DNA from: Aedes albopictus
Lineage: Eukaryota; Arthropoda; Insecta; Diptera; Culicidae
DNA length: 64,000 nt
Assembly: GCF_035046485.1 (NCBI RefSeq)
Contig: NC_085138.1
Coordinates: forward strand, 360,657,238-360,721,237
Direction: 5' to 3'
Shown: in pieces, positions 33,599 to 43,920 of the stretch
How the letters are laid out: every line of letters begins with the position of its first letter
How positions within the stretch are numbered: the first letter of the stretch is position 1
Program-made: the position numbers and the translations under genes
Notes under the pieces: model-generated
Databases searched by the model: none
Seen by the model: the letters and a program-made list of their open reading frames with translations, nothing else
Told to the model about the DNA's origin: nothing

Positions 33599-33677
33599 AA
33601 CATCGCGGCCCCCCTGGACCGGCTTCACGACCCCCCAGGGGGCCGCGGACCACTGGTTGGGAACCAGTGCCTTAAAG

Positions 33678-34299
33678 GATTGTTTAGAAAATTGTATTTC
33701 TTCATTCATTTCTGAAATGTCAGATTTTTTTGTTTTTTTTCTTTCTTTTTTGGAATTTTTTGTTTCACAAAGATTCGGAGATTCTCTTTAGAGTTTTCCT
33801 GTAGAAATTCAGACATTTTTCCAGTCACTTTTTTAGAAATTTTTGCTAGAATTTCTCCAGAAATTGGGATTTTCTCGGACATTTTTTTTTAAATTTCTCT
33901 AGAAAACTCTCCAAAGATTATTCTGGAAGTTTCTCCAGGGTTTTATCTAACAGTTCCTTTCCAGGAATTGCTGAAGATTTGTTCAGGGATTCCTTCAGAT
34001 TTTTTTTTTTCAAAAATTATCTTAACCATTCCTGCAGAAATTACTCCAGAATTTATTCCTTACCATTTTTCAAGGAGTATTTCAAGATTTTTTCGCCAGT
34101 TCTTCTACGTATTATTTCGAAGATTCAGTGGTTTTCCAAGGCTTACAGCAGTACTTTGCCTGCGGTTTCTGCAGACATTTTTTTCCTCTATGTATTTTTC
34201 CAAAAATACCTCTGGAAATTTCTCAAGCATTTTTATCTTGGAATTATTTGCAGAGTTCCTTCATGAGTCTTTTTTTTTTTTGAGAAATAATGGGGTATC
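33678..34299. repeat. 12-bp satellite paralogue B, right half
   Basis: This continues the copy interrupted by the composite. Landmarks CATTTCTGAAATGTC, TTTGCCTGCGGTTTCTGCAG (34157) and TTGGAATTATTTGCAGAGTT (34237) match paralogue A at 18870, 19620 and 19710. TTCC polarity runs up to the Harbinger-like MITE. Confidence 0.75.
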
Positions 34300-34302
34300 T
34301 TA

Positions 34303-34467
34303 GGGGCTGTCCATTAATTACGTAAGGGAATTTTAGCGATTTTTCGACACCCCCTCCCCCCCTTGTAAGATTTTTTGTATGAGAACCCAAAATTGTTTGC
34401 ATGGCGCGTAAGATTTCTCAAACCCCCTCTCCCTCCATAAACCCTTACGTAATTAATGGACAGCCCC
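34303..34467. mobile_element. Harbinger-like MITE, GGGGCTGTCC ends, TTA duplication
   Basis: The ends GGGGCTGTCCATTAATTACG and its reverse complement give at least 25 bp of perfect TIR. TTA is duplicated (34300-34302, 34468-34470). The interior has CCCCCTCCCCC and TTTGTATGAGAACCC. A 3-bp TTA duplication and GGG ends fit PIF/Harbinger. It sits at the satellite polarity switch. Confidence 0.85.
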
Positions 34468-35023
34468 TTAAGATGTTTCTTATATCGTCAGGATTTTTTA
34501 AGCGATTTCCGAAACAATCTTTGAATGATTTGTAAAAAAATTGAATGAATCTCCTGGCTGGAGGAATATATTTTTGAAGGAATCGCAGGAAATGCCGGAC
34601 AAATCTCTGGGATTGTACATGAGGGTAATCCTGAAAGAATCTCTGTATCAACACCTGCTAGAACCTCTGGTGGGATTCCTGCTGAAAGTAATTGAAAGTA
34701 ACAATCCAAGAATCTCTTGATGAATCCCTGAAAACAAACAATATTGCTGTACAATGGAAGAATAAACCGTTCTTAAGCTTGATTTTGAAATATTTGGCTG
34801 AATAAGCTGTTATCCAGCCTCCATTGTTACTTGCGGATGCGGGTATTTTCGACGGAATGTTTACAGCCACTCCTGAATGAATCTCTTGTAGACTTCTTGA
34901 AAAAAAAAAAACCTTAACGAATTTCTGAAAAAGTATTCGGAAAATTTTATAAAGAAACAAACCACTGGACGAATTTCATGAAGAATCTTTCAAAAAAAAA
35001 ATCCTTGTAGAAAATCCAAGTAA

Positions 35024-35160
35024 CCCAAACAATCAGTAATCATATATGCATAAGATGATAAAATGGAGGCCATATGCGTGCATGCCTCCATTTAGGCGCA
35101 TGTAATGTGTACGCATATCGCCTTCACTTCAACATCTTATACGATCATTGGTTGACTGGG
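35024..35160. mobile_element. Short palindromic MITE (CCCA..TGGG ends)
   Basis: The 137-bp dyad has left CCCAAACAATCAGTAATCAT and right ATGATCGTATAAGATG-complementary ends. The inner part repeats GGAGGC/GCCTCC and CATATGCG. The outer flanks are satellite. A clear target duplication was not resolved. Confidence 0.7.
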
Positions 35161-35506
35161 AAGTCCTGGTGGAGTCTCGGAAGCAACCCATTGAAATGTA
35201 CTTTGAATAATTCTTAGAGAATTTCATGAAAGGAATAACTGAAGGAATCCCTTTAGAATTTCTTGAACATTCTCTGGAAAAAAATCCTGCAAAAAAAATA
35301 CGAAAAAATTTTAAGAACTAATTCTTGGGGTGATTTCTCAAGAAATCCATGGACTAATTGGGAGATTTCCTTGGACAAATTTACGGAGGAATTTCGAAAG
35401 AAATTTTTAAAGGAAGAATTTCCGAAAGAATCTTTGTAAAAATTTCTGAAAGAATCCGTGAAAGATTTCCTAAAGAAATCTTTGAGAAATTTCTAGAGCA
35501 ACCTTT

Positions 35507-35813
35507 GATTTTCTTTAGGAATCGTTGAAAGCATTTCTGACGGAATCAGTGGATATTCTTAATCAAATTCCCTGGGAGACTTTATGAAGCAATACGTGAA
35601 GAATTCTGGATGAGTTTCTCAAGAAATTCATAAGAAATTAAAGAAATATTTTGAACAGTTGATTTTCTTTAGGAATCGTTGAAAGCATTTCTGACGGAAT
35701 CAGTGGATATTCTTAATCAAATTCCCTGGGAGACTTTATGAAGCAATACGTGAAGAATTCTGGATGAGTTTCTCAAGAAATTCATAAGAAATTAAAGAAA
35801 TATTTTGAACAGT
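35507..35813. repeat. 154-bp perfect tandem duplication
   Basis: 35507-35660 and 35661-35813 are identical as read, beginning GATTTTCTTTAGGAATCG and ending TATTTTGAACAGT. The identity contrasts with the divergence of neighbouring satellite units, so it is recent or an assembly duplication. Confidence 0.9.
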
Positions 35814-35879
35814 GCAAAAACAAACAAAATCCACCATCAATCCTTACAGAAAATCTAGATCCTCCCAATTACCGGCTAA

Positions 35880-36600
35880 ATCCTACTCGACCTCCGAAAC
35901 TTGTTCCTGCTAGTCTACGCAGCTCAGCTTCGACCAACTAGGAGAGAGCAAGACCTCCAAAACCGGTAGTGTAGCGAATTTGTGCTCTCCTCCCCTGCAG
36001 ATCCACCGCCCGTCGTCGTCAATAAACAACTATATAAACCCATCCGATCGTTGGGACGCACGGACAGACGTACGAGGAGCACAACATTGTAAAACCAAGC
36101 ATGATCTTTCGCTTCCATCCACCAATCCACCAAAACCGGTTTGTGTGCTCTTTCCTTGGCTGGCGCGATCGACCGACGGACGGTGACTTACAGCACGATT
36201 CATGCGGCGCGGCGGCCGGCATTGTCGCATGAGAAACGACGGACCCCGCGGCTTTGGAATAGCAGGTCGTCCATCGTCGTTTGCGCGAAGCCGGTTGGAG
36301 TTACGACAATTACTTCCCCAGACCGATATCGAGATCGTTGTGGTGTTGGTGTTGTTGGATTCTGCGTTTTGCCAGTCCGCGTCCACGGTAGTAAATTTCA
36401 CCGGCCTTGGGGTGTCACGGGTGTTGATGTTTGGAACGTGACGACGGAAAGATTGAGTTGCGCTTGTCCCGGACCCGGACTGGTTTGGTCTTTAACGTTC
36501 CACTACAACTGGGGGATGGCGAAGCAATATCGTCTAACAACAACGACGACGGTTCACTAGCAGCAGCTGTTGTAACTACTGTGTTCTAACACTCTCGATT
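35880..36600. other. GC-rich low-repeat segment, possible promoter or 5' exon
   Basis: The segment is CG-rich and free of transposon signatures, with overlapping unrecognised frames on both strands (139 residues plus, 123 minus). TATATAAA lies at 36031-36038, and about 25-30 bases downstream is TTGGGACGCACGGACAGACG, so a TATA-type core promoter is conceivable. No initiator or splice site decides it. Confidence 0.3.
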
Positions 36601-36683
36601 GAAAGTTTTTGATCGCTTCCTAGAGAATAGGAAATCTCTGTCAACGATTTCTTATTTTTCTTTGAGGGGTGTAAGGGATCATA

Positions 36684-37901
36684 TCTATATATATATATAT
36701 ATATAAATGAGTTTGAAGTCCCTTTGAGGCAACAAAACTCACGAATGGCTGAACCGATCAGCATGACTCTTGCACGGTTCGATTCGTATTCGTGGTGGCT
36801 GTGTTTATATGTACAAAAAGTTACAAAAATCAACCAGAAAAGTTAGTAAATTTACACGGTGTTCAATAAGTTCGGATACACAGTAAAATTGAATTTATTT
36901 CCCATCTGTAATTCAGATTTGCAAAGTGAATGTGTTAATTGAAAGATCTCATAATACTGATCAAATACAGTATATGTTTTGAAATAAACTGTCCTTTATC
37001 CTTTTGTAATAATTGCAAATGTGTCTCAAGTTCCTTTCGGCCGGCACGCACGTCTGTCATTGGTATTCCGTCTAGTTTTTATTGAGTAATGGTATTAATT
37101 TAAATCAAATTAGGTTATTGTCCTCAGCATAAGTGGTAGCAACTATGGCCATACGAAATAATCTATAAGATTCAGATTGGGTGAAGTACGGGCTCATTTT
37201 ATTTAGATCTTTAAAATTGCTAAAATTGCCGCTGTACCTGTTCCAATGATTTTTGTTTTGTCAAAAAGCAAGGGTGCGTTATATCTCAGTTTAATCCATA
37301 ATTATCTTTTCCACAACTTGATTATATCCCTATTGTGGCAAATTTTAACCAAGATTGGCTTTATATAATGTATTTATGCCTTTTCATAGATTTAAGCACA
37401 TTTTGACTAAACTTGCAAATTTATCATCATATCATCACTGAAATAGAAGTGTTAAGCTTTTTTCTATTAATTTAGATATTTTAATTTAGTATAGTGAGAT
37501 GTAAATTTAAAAGTCAACGTTTTAGACTTCTGTAGCTTGAGCAACTTTTCGAAAATTATTCCAGCGTGCCGGAGCTAACAAACTTTAGATACATCTAAGG
37601 CTCATATAAAAAAGTAGAAAAAGACTTTATTCAAAACCATATGCTATATTTGACCAGTGTTATATGACCTTTCAATAAATACATTTACTTTGAAAATCTG
37701 AATTACAGTTGTGTAGTTAATTCAAGTTATATGGTGTATCCGAACTTATTGAACACCCTGTATATAGTACTGATTTTTCATGAGCTGGGAAGGAAATCAA
37801 CACGATCGAAATGAAACCAATCTAGAGTGCAGTGATATTTTGAGCTCAACAGTTGTCAAACCACCACAACCGGGCAAGACAAAGTTTGCCGGGCCAGCTA
37901 G
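36684..37901 (+). mobile_element. Short Helitron, copy 2, split by a mariner-like insert
   Basis: It starts TCTATATATATATATATATA and ends TTTGCCGGGCCAGCTAG before a T. Without the 906-bp insert and one TA the element is about 310 bp, matching the 302-bp copies. The GAGTTTGAAGTCCCTTTGAG and ATCAACACGATCGAAATG words are intact on either side of the insert. Confidence 0.8.
36855..37760. mobile_element. Mariner-like 906-bp element in a Helitron
   Basis: The ends CACGGTGTTCAATAAGTTCG and CGAACTTATTGAACACCCTG are inverted repeats of about 26 bp with one mismatch. TA flanks both sides (36853-36854, 37761-37762). CANGGTGTTCAATAAGT termini are typical of Tc1/mariner elements. The interior is AT-rich with stops in all frames, so no active transposase remains. 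Confidence 0.85.
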
Positions 37902-37907
37902 TAACAA

Positions 37908-38209
37908 TCTATATATATAAAAATGAGTTTGGATTTCCTTTGAGGCAACAAAACTCACAAACGGCTGAACCGATCGGGATGACTCTTGCATGGTTTGATT
38001 CGTATTCATGGTGGCTGTGTTTATATGTATTAAAAATTACGAATATCAACTAAGAAAGTAAGAAAATTGATGAAGTATTGATTTTTTATGAACTGGGAAG
38101 AAAATCAACATGATCGAAATGAAACCAATCTAGAGTGCTGTGCCGCAATGACCTCAATAGCTGTCAAACCACCACAGCTTGGCAAGACAAAGTTTGCCGG
38201 GACAGCTAG
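37908..38209 (+). mobile_element. Short Helitron, 302 bp copy 3
   Basis: It begins TCTATATATATAAAAATGAG six bases after the previous Helitron's end and finishes TTTGCCGGGACAGCTAG followed by T. Its length equals 3114-3415. The two neighbours form another head-to-tail pair. Confidence 0.85.
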
Positions 38210-38360
38210 TAGTTTATAGTATTTATGAACTCGGTAGGCTAATGCAGAGAAATTTAGAATCGATAAAATATAAAACATTGGGGCGTATCAATTAAATGTA
38301 GCGAACTGTTAGACCTTGCTACTTCTAGAAATTCTCGGAAGTGCAATCCCCAGAACAAAT

Positions 38361-39776
38361 GGCCGGGGTTCTGCTAAACCGAACTAAGCGCCAAAAAGTT
38401 TTTTCCGAGATAATTAAGTTTAAAGTTCAACAACTCACAAATAAACAGCAGCTAAGATAATTTGAAACTTTTCCGCACACATGTAACTTACAAGCCTTTA
38501 TTAACCACCAGAGATGAAAAATACATGTAAATTATTTGAACTCACTGATATAATTACATTTAATTTCTCAGTACTTTGCACTCAGTTCACTCTGGCTGAA
38601 CAAAAACATTGGAATATGGTATATAGTTCAGTGTGGCTGACTGTGTTTCTTTGTTTCAGAGAAAACCAGTCGGATTGCGAAAAAAAAAATCTCGATTTTT
38701 TATCGTCTGAAGTTGAAGTCGATATCACTCACAATCCTTAACATGAATCAGAGAGGACGCGTATAGTATAGTAGCACGGATGTCTCAAAATAGTTTGAAA
38801 TATGAACGGCGGGAGCCCTCCCAGCTTAGCAATTGCCACCCATGTTTTTTTTTCAAAGACCATGCATTGTGCAGGCACAGGGCAAGAGTGATTATGTCCT
38901 TGCATGTCCTGAGGTCCTAAGATTTGAAAGTGGAGCAATTTGTGTACTTCAAATTTTTGCTGGTCGAAGAAAACCATGAAAATGTTCTGCCAAAGTGAAC
39001 CAAGACAAAACAAACATCAAAAATACGCAAGAGATTCGAACTTGGATCATTTGAGTGATAACCAAGCGCGTTACCTTTAGGTCATTTTACCTAGCTGAAG
39101 GTCAGTCGTTAAGTCAGAATCAAGTTCTAAACATTCTTCTCAAGGATGGTTTTCGTGAAAACGCCATTTTTCGATCAGCCAAAGCGAACCAAGTGTTTGA
39201 TTTTTTTCAACCTTTATTATTCTTATTATCCTCGTTGTTCAATGACGGCTCCTGTGTTAAAGTATCAATATAAGGTGTATCGACATAACGCAGGTATTCA
39301 AAACCAGTTCATTTTTGAATTGTTTAGAATAAATTGGTTCTAAAAAGCAGTGGATTTGGTTCACTCTGGCTGAATGTGATTTGGAAAATCGGCGATCAGG
39401 TTCATCGACATGTAATTGAATCCTCCAACACCCGTATTTCTAATTACGTGTTCAATTCTCTCACAATTTGTTAATATGAGTCGGTTAGAAGTTAGAAATC
39501 TGACGGCGATGAGGAAAACTTGAAATGTCCATCATCTAGATCAACATTAAAATATTTCGCTGATTCTATGAAATGGTTTACAGTTCACTCTGGCTGGGTG
39601 CATTTTCATTTTTTGTATGTTCTGCCAAACAGAAATTTTGAAATTACTCCACGAAGAACTGTAAGAATTACTGGAGTTTTACACTGAAGGTAGATCATCA
39701 TATTCTTCATCCAATGGTTAAGAAAACTCATTTTTTCAAAAAATGGTCTTTGGTTCGGTTTAGCAGAACCCCGACC
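38361..39776. mobile_element. 1.4-kb element with GGCCGGGGTTCTGC ends
   Basis: The left GGCCGGGGTTCTGCTAAACC and right GGTTTAGCAGAACCCCGACC ends are inverted repeats, extending to about 40 bp with CGAAC and CATTTTTT-like text. AAAT lies outside both ends (38357-38360, 39777-39780). The interior repeats TTCACTCTGGCTGA at about 38587, 39359 and 39585, with a variant at 38625. Frames here are short and unrecognised. The superfamily is undetermined. Confidence 0.6.
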
Positions 39777-39954
39777 AAATGTGTCGTACAAATCGTCTAA
39801 ACAAATATTTTCCCGTCATTCTGAAGCTTCTTACTGGAAGTTTGTGGTTTCGTGAAAACGGAAACGGAATCCTCCGGATGATTATATTTTCCCTGAATTT
39901 TGAGGCGAACCAACCAAGGGTGGAAAACCTAATTAATAAAGACAATTATAACAA

Positions 39955-40920
39955 TCCCGAATTTCTTCCAGGAGTTTTCCCGGTATTGCTCCCAGAGCTC
40001 CTCGTAGGATTTTTCTCGGAGTTTCTCCTGCATTTTGTCCAAAGACATTTCTACCAAAATTTATCCCAATATTTCCACAAGAGTTTCTTCTAGGATATAT
40101 CGCTGATATAGTCGTGGAATTTCTACTATATTTTGTCTCGGGATTCCTCTTGAATATTTTCCGCGTTTTCTTCCGGTGTTCCTCTTGAGACTTCCCTAGA
40201 AGATCTTTCAATGACTTCTTCCAGAGCTACTACAGGAGTTATTCCTAGTATTATATCTATTAAAACCCAAGAAATTTCTATGAGTTTTCTTCTGCAATTC
40301 CTCCGTAGTTTTCTAAAGAAATTTCAGCCGGGATATTTCCTAAAGTTTCTCGCGGGATGTATTTTGAAGCTTCACTTTCTCTCGGAATATTCGTTCCGGT
40401 GTTGATCCTGAGATGACTCTTAGAGTTTTTCTGTATTTACCCTGGGCTCTCTCCTAAGATTATTTTCCGGAATGTCTTCTGGGATTTCTGCAGGAGTTAT
40501 TACTGATATTTCTCATGGAAGAGTTCTCCCCGTGATTTATTTCAGAGTTTCTTTCCGGGCTTTCACTCGAAGTTGTTTATCGGATTTCTGGCAGTGATCC
40601 ACTTGAGATTATTTTTTACTGATTTTCCCGAGATTATTACCAGAGATCTTCAAAAATTATCCCGAGATTATACATGCTTCTTTTTATGATTACTTTAATA
40701 ATTGCTTCTGGGGTTCTTGCAAATATTTTCCTATAAGTGTTTCATAAAATGTCTCTTGGGGAGACTTACGAAATTTCGTATAAAGAATTTCCGGAGAATT
40801 ATCGGAAGGAATGCAGGTGAAATCTTGCCAGAGAAATCTCGAGAGAAACTTCGGCAGAAATCCTAAGAAATATTGGGACATCTTGGAAACAAGCTCTGGA
40901 AGTAATCCTGGGAAGAAATA
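39955..40920. repeat. 12-bp satellite tract (TTCC then GGA polarity)
   Basis: Degenerate TTTCTTCCAGGAGTT-type units run to about 40660, then GGAATTTCCGGAGAAT-type units run to 40920, where a MITE is inserted. Frames in it are repeat translations. Confidence 0.7.
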
Positions 40921-40922
40921 TA

Positions 40923-41467
40923 CAGTGACCGGCACAAAAAAGACCATATAGTGATAACAGTTTCTAGTGAAAACTACATGCAAAAATGATAAAATATGTA
41001 GTGCATCCATTTGACATTGTTTTAGTAATCTGTATTGAAAAATTTTAGGTTTTCGAGAAATAAAGTGATTTCATACAAAATTTTACCCATTATATTAACC
41101 ATGAAAAATAAACTCGCCCCATATCACCCTAAAATTGATAAAACGCATGTCAAAATAAATTTCATATGTCGAAAACATCACAATAACATACACCAAGAAG
41201 CAAAACGTTTGAAAATTTTGAAGTTTCAGAATTAATTGGTAAGTGGATCTTTTTTTCGGTCGTACCCAATTTTTCAGCAATGTTTCCAATCTTATCTGAG
41301 TTCGCTTTATTCCTAAAAAAAAACAAATACTTTTCATCACAGATTACTAAAATAATATAAAATAATTGTAGTGCATTCATTGAAAGGTATATTTTACCAT
41401 TTTTGCATATAGTTTTCATTAGAAACTGTAATAAATATATAGTGGATCTTTTTTGTGCCGGTCACTG
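40923..41467. mobile_element. 545-bp MITE, CAGTGACCGGCAC ends
   Basis: The left CAGTGACCGGCACAAAAAAG and right CTTTTTTGTGCCGGTCACTG ends form a long inverted repeat. Homology continues inward (AACAGTTTCTAGTGAAAACT against its complement) for about 80 bp. TA lies on the left; the right flank is TG, so a TA duplication would need one mutation. Tc1/mariner-like. No protein. Confidence 0.8.
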
Positions 41468-41539
41468 TGTGGTGGCTCAAGTGTATGTAAAAGATGTGTC
41501 AAGTCACCAATTAGCTCCTGGTTTTTAAGGCTATGAGGC

Positions 41540-42240
41540 ACGTATATTGAGACTACCGTGGTATTCCACGGCCTTCCAATACGGGCGACACAAGTTAGTA
41601 GACCAGTATTGTGTTGGACAGCACGGAACGCAATGTCCTTTCGAATTCCGAGGCCGGCAATTCATTTTCCCAGACTTCCTAACGGCTACTGGTGATTCAT
41701 TCGTAGTTGCTTTTGAGGAGGTTGTCGGTACTGGTCGTCATCATTTCCTGAAGACAAATGGTTATTGGAAGTGCTTCGTCCACCATTTTTTGAGGCTCAT
41801 TATAGTTTTCCCACACACTTCGCACATTCGACTGGAATGCGAATGACTCATGGATCGGTACGTTAGACAAGGAACCTGCGTCTGAAGTATCCAGGGATGA
41901 TGTTGTCTAGTGTGCTGTAAATGAATGTGGCAGGTCGGGAGAAGTATGTTCTTCTGACGGATTGCAAGGTGTACTTGCCTGAGAAAAGGACAAGTTCCCC
42001 GCACTAGCTGCCACCGTAGGAATGTGGACATCTATAGAGATCCAGATCCATAGAGTTGGTTGATATTCCTGAGCAGGTATTCACTCCTTGCTGGCTGCAC
42101 TATGTACGTTCCGATGTAGATGGTTTCGAAGCGAAAGTAACTTGTTCTCTGGCTATATGTATAGTGGTGCTAGGCTGAGAGAAGGACAAGTTCCCCGCAT
42201 CAGCTGCCGCCGTAGAAATGTAAACAATTAGGATCAAGGC
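41540..42240 (-). pseudogene. LINE relic: endonuclease N-terminus region
   Basis: On the minus strand, around 41690-41840, the text reads FQSNVRSVWENYNEPQKMVD followed by PITICLQEMMTT. The pattern N-x-RSV followed about 25 residues later by ICLQE is the start of an APE-type endonuclease (WNxRSV, CLQE) of non-LTR retrotransposons. The usual W and one catalytic region are degraded, and frames shift afterwards. Upstream minus-strand text (SFSQAS..PSEEHTSPDLP) may be the end of ORF1. A phrase (GGACAAGTTCCCCGCA) occurs twice (41990, 42187), suggesting internal duplication. Clade undetermined. Confidence 0.5.
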
Positions 42241-42249
42241 TGCAGATAA

Positions 42250-42462
42250 AAATAATGAAGCTTACACGTTATGTAAACTTCATTTTAGTCATGTAAACTT
42301 CATGCTATGATGGTTTACGTGATATATCGTGTAAATTTGTGTTATATGTCATGTAAATACTTTGAGTCTTGCTGAATTACATGACATATAAAGGAAGTTT
42401 ACATGACATTTCATGACTTTTACATGATATGTCATGTAAACTTGTGTGATATCCCACGCTCC
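42250..42462. repeat. ATGTAAAC/GTTTACAT palindrome cluster
   Basis: About ten ACATGA/TCATGT-type half-sites, such as TTACATGACATAT and ATGTCATGTAAAC, are arranged in both orientations over 210 bp. The outer ends (TTATGTAAACTTCATTTTAG; GTCATGTAAACTTGTGT) are not clean TIRs. It could be a MITE or the core of one. Confidence 0.6.
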
Positions 42463-42529
42463 AATTATGTGCATTATATGTCACAGAATTTTACACTCTT
42501 TTTTCGTTCTGTGTGGTACGGACACATGC

Positions 42530-43395
42530 CTGGGGTTCCCTGGAGGAATTCCAGTAGGAACTATTGGAGAAAATCGTGAAGGGATTCTTCGCGGAATTCT
42601 AAGAGAGGATGTGGATTCTAAGAAAGGAGTGAATTGAGGGATTCCGGAAGAAGCTCCAGGAGGAATCCCCGGAAACAATTCCAAGATAAATCCTAGAAGG
42701 AAGTCCTAGCTAGAGGAATCCCAGAAGAACTGCTCGAGGTATCTCATGAGAAACTCCTAGAAGAAGCCAGGAAGGGATTCCTGAATAAAAAAAGCTCCTG
42801 CAGAGGTTTTTTTTTTATTTTTTAGAATTTTTGATAGAATGTCGGGATTAGTTCCTGTAGAAATCTCGGAATGAATATCCGAGTGAATTCCGGAAGGAGC
42901 TTGAGGAAACCCAGAAGGAACTCTTGGAGGCTGAAAGAAACCCGTTAACTTCTTTAGGAAAAAAAGACCCAGAAAGAAGTTCTTATGGAATCTCAATAGA
43001 AATTTCTGTTGAAATTTCTGAAGAGATGACCGAAGAAACTCCTGGTGGAAGAAAGGGAAAAGAAAACCTTGAAAGAACTTCTGAAGGAAACCCTAGATTT
43101 ATTCCCAGAAGAACCTTAGATTGATATCTTGGAGAAATCTCAGAGAGATCTATTGGAGGAATCTTAGAAGAACGCTGGAAACAATTCTAGGAGGGATCTC
43201 TGAAGGAACCCCCAAGGGAATACAAAGAAAAAGGAATAATCAATTGTAATTCTAAAGGTAAATCTTGGACAAATCCCAGTAGGAAGTGCTGGAGGAATTC
43301 AAAAAGGGAGGAATGCTTAAACATGGGAATCTCAGAAGAAACTCCTTTGGGAATCCCAGGACTGCTGGAAGAATTTCAGAAGAAATTGTTCTGGT
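42530..43395. repeat. 12-bp satellite tract (GGAGGAAT polarity)
   Basis: GGAATTCCAGTAGGAACT-type units of moderate divergence. Plus frames give GIPVGT/GGILREIL-like repeats. No gene. Confidence 0.75.
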
Positions 43396-43824
43396 TTGTT
43401 CAACAAGCCAACATGGTACGTAATTTGTACGGGTGGGGGGGTTGGTTTATCCGAATATGTGACGAAATGCTACGAGCGGGGGAGGGGCTTTTTAGACGCC
43501 CCCAAAGAGTCTTGTGAGATTGATTGCAGAGTATATCTATAAAATAACTTTTGTAGTTGTAGCTTGAAGAACTTTAGTTAATATTTTTGTTTGAATTCTA
43601 AAAGCTATTTATGTTAAGATCTTGAAACCAAACTTTGTCACAAATGTTTTATAATAAAACAATTATTTTAAAATTATGTGGTGGAGTTCTTAGAATTTGA
43701 AACTTTGTTCGAAAAAACCATTCGAATGTCCCACAAATGCGATTCCGTTGCTCATCATTTCCTTTTCATATTTAGAACTAATTATGGCCAAAATGTTTTT
43801 TTTTTTGTGCATTTTTAAATGTTT

Positions 43825-43920
43825 GATCCTGAAACTGCACTGCAACCGCGCTGTATATGACGAGTGAGGTTTTTTTATAGTGTTGTACTTTTTACAACGG
43901 CGCGCGTCCTGAAGAGTTAA
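43825..43920. repeat. GCGCGC-ended palindrome family P2, copy 2
   Basis: It shares CGCTGTATATGACGAG and TACTTTTTACAACGGCGCGCG with copy 1, and ends TCCTGAAGAGTTAA. The left end is eroded: ATCCTGAAACTGCACTGCAACC replaces the GACGCGCGCC part. Confidence 0.6.

Larger units (their letters stand above)
23217..33677. mobile_element. 10.4-kb composite unit with hAT-like ends and 8-bp duplication
   Basis: CCTTAAAG occurs at 23217-23224 and at 33670-33677. Between them the unit starts CAGGGGTTCCCAACC and ends GGTTGGGAACCAGTG, 13 of 15 bases inverted-repeat identity, with subterminal GGCGACCCCCTTGG and GACCCCCCAGGGGG on opposite sides. CAGNGGTTCCCAACC-type ends with 8-bp duplications are typical of hAT elements. 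Outside sequence on both sides is 12-bp satellite. The paralogue near 18830 reads CCTTTAAGGTTTGCTAAAAA, close to the rejoined site CCTTAAAGGATTGTTTAGAA. No transposase frame is visible in 10.4 kb; the interior is satellite, SINEs and MITEs, so this is a non-autonomous element grown by nested insertion. Confidence 0.75.
34471..35820. repeat. 12-bp satellite, GGA polarity, with a recent duplication
   Basis: Degenerate GGAAGAATCTCTG-type units resemble 19790-20040 of paralogue A (CTGGCTGGAGGAATATATTT against CTGGCCGGAGGGGTATTCTT). A MITE sits at 35024-35160. Frames in this block are repeat translations. Confidence 0.7.
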
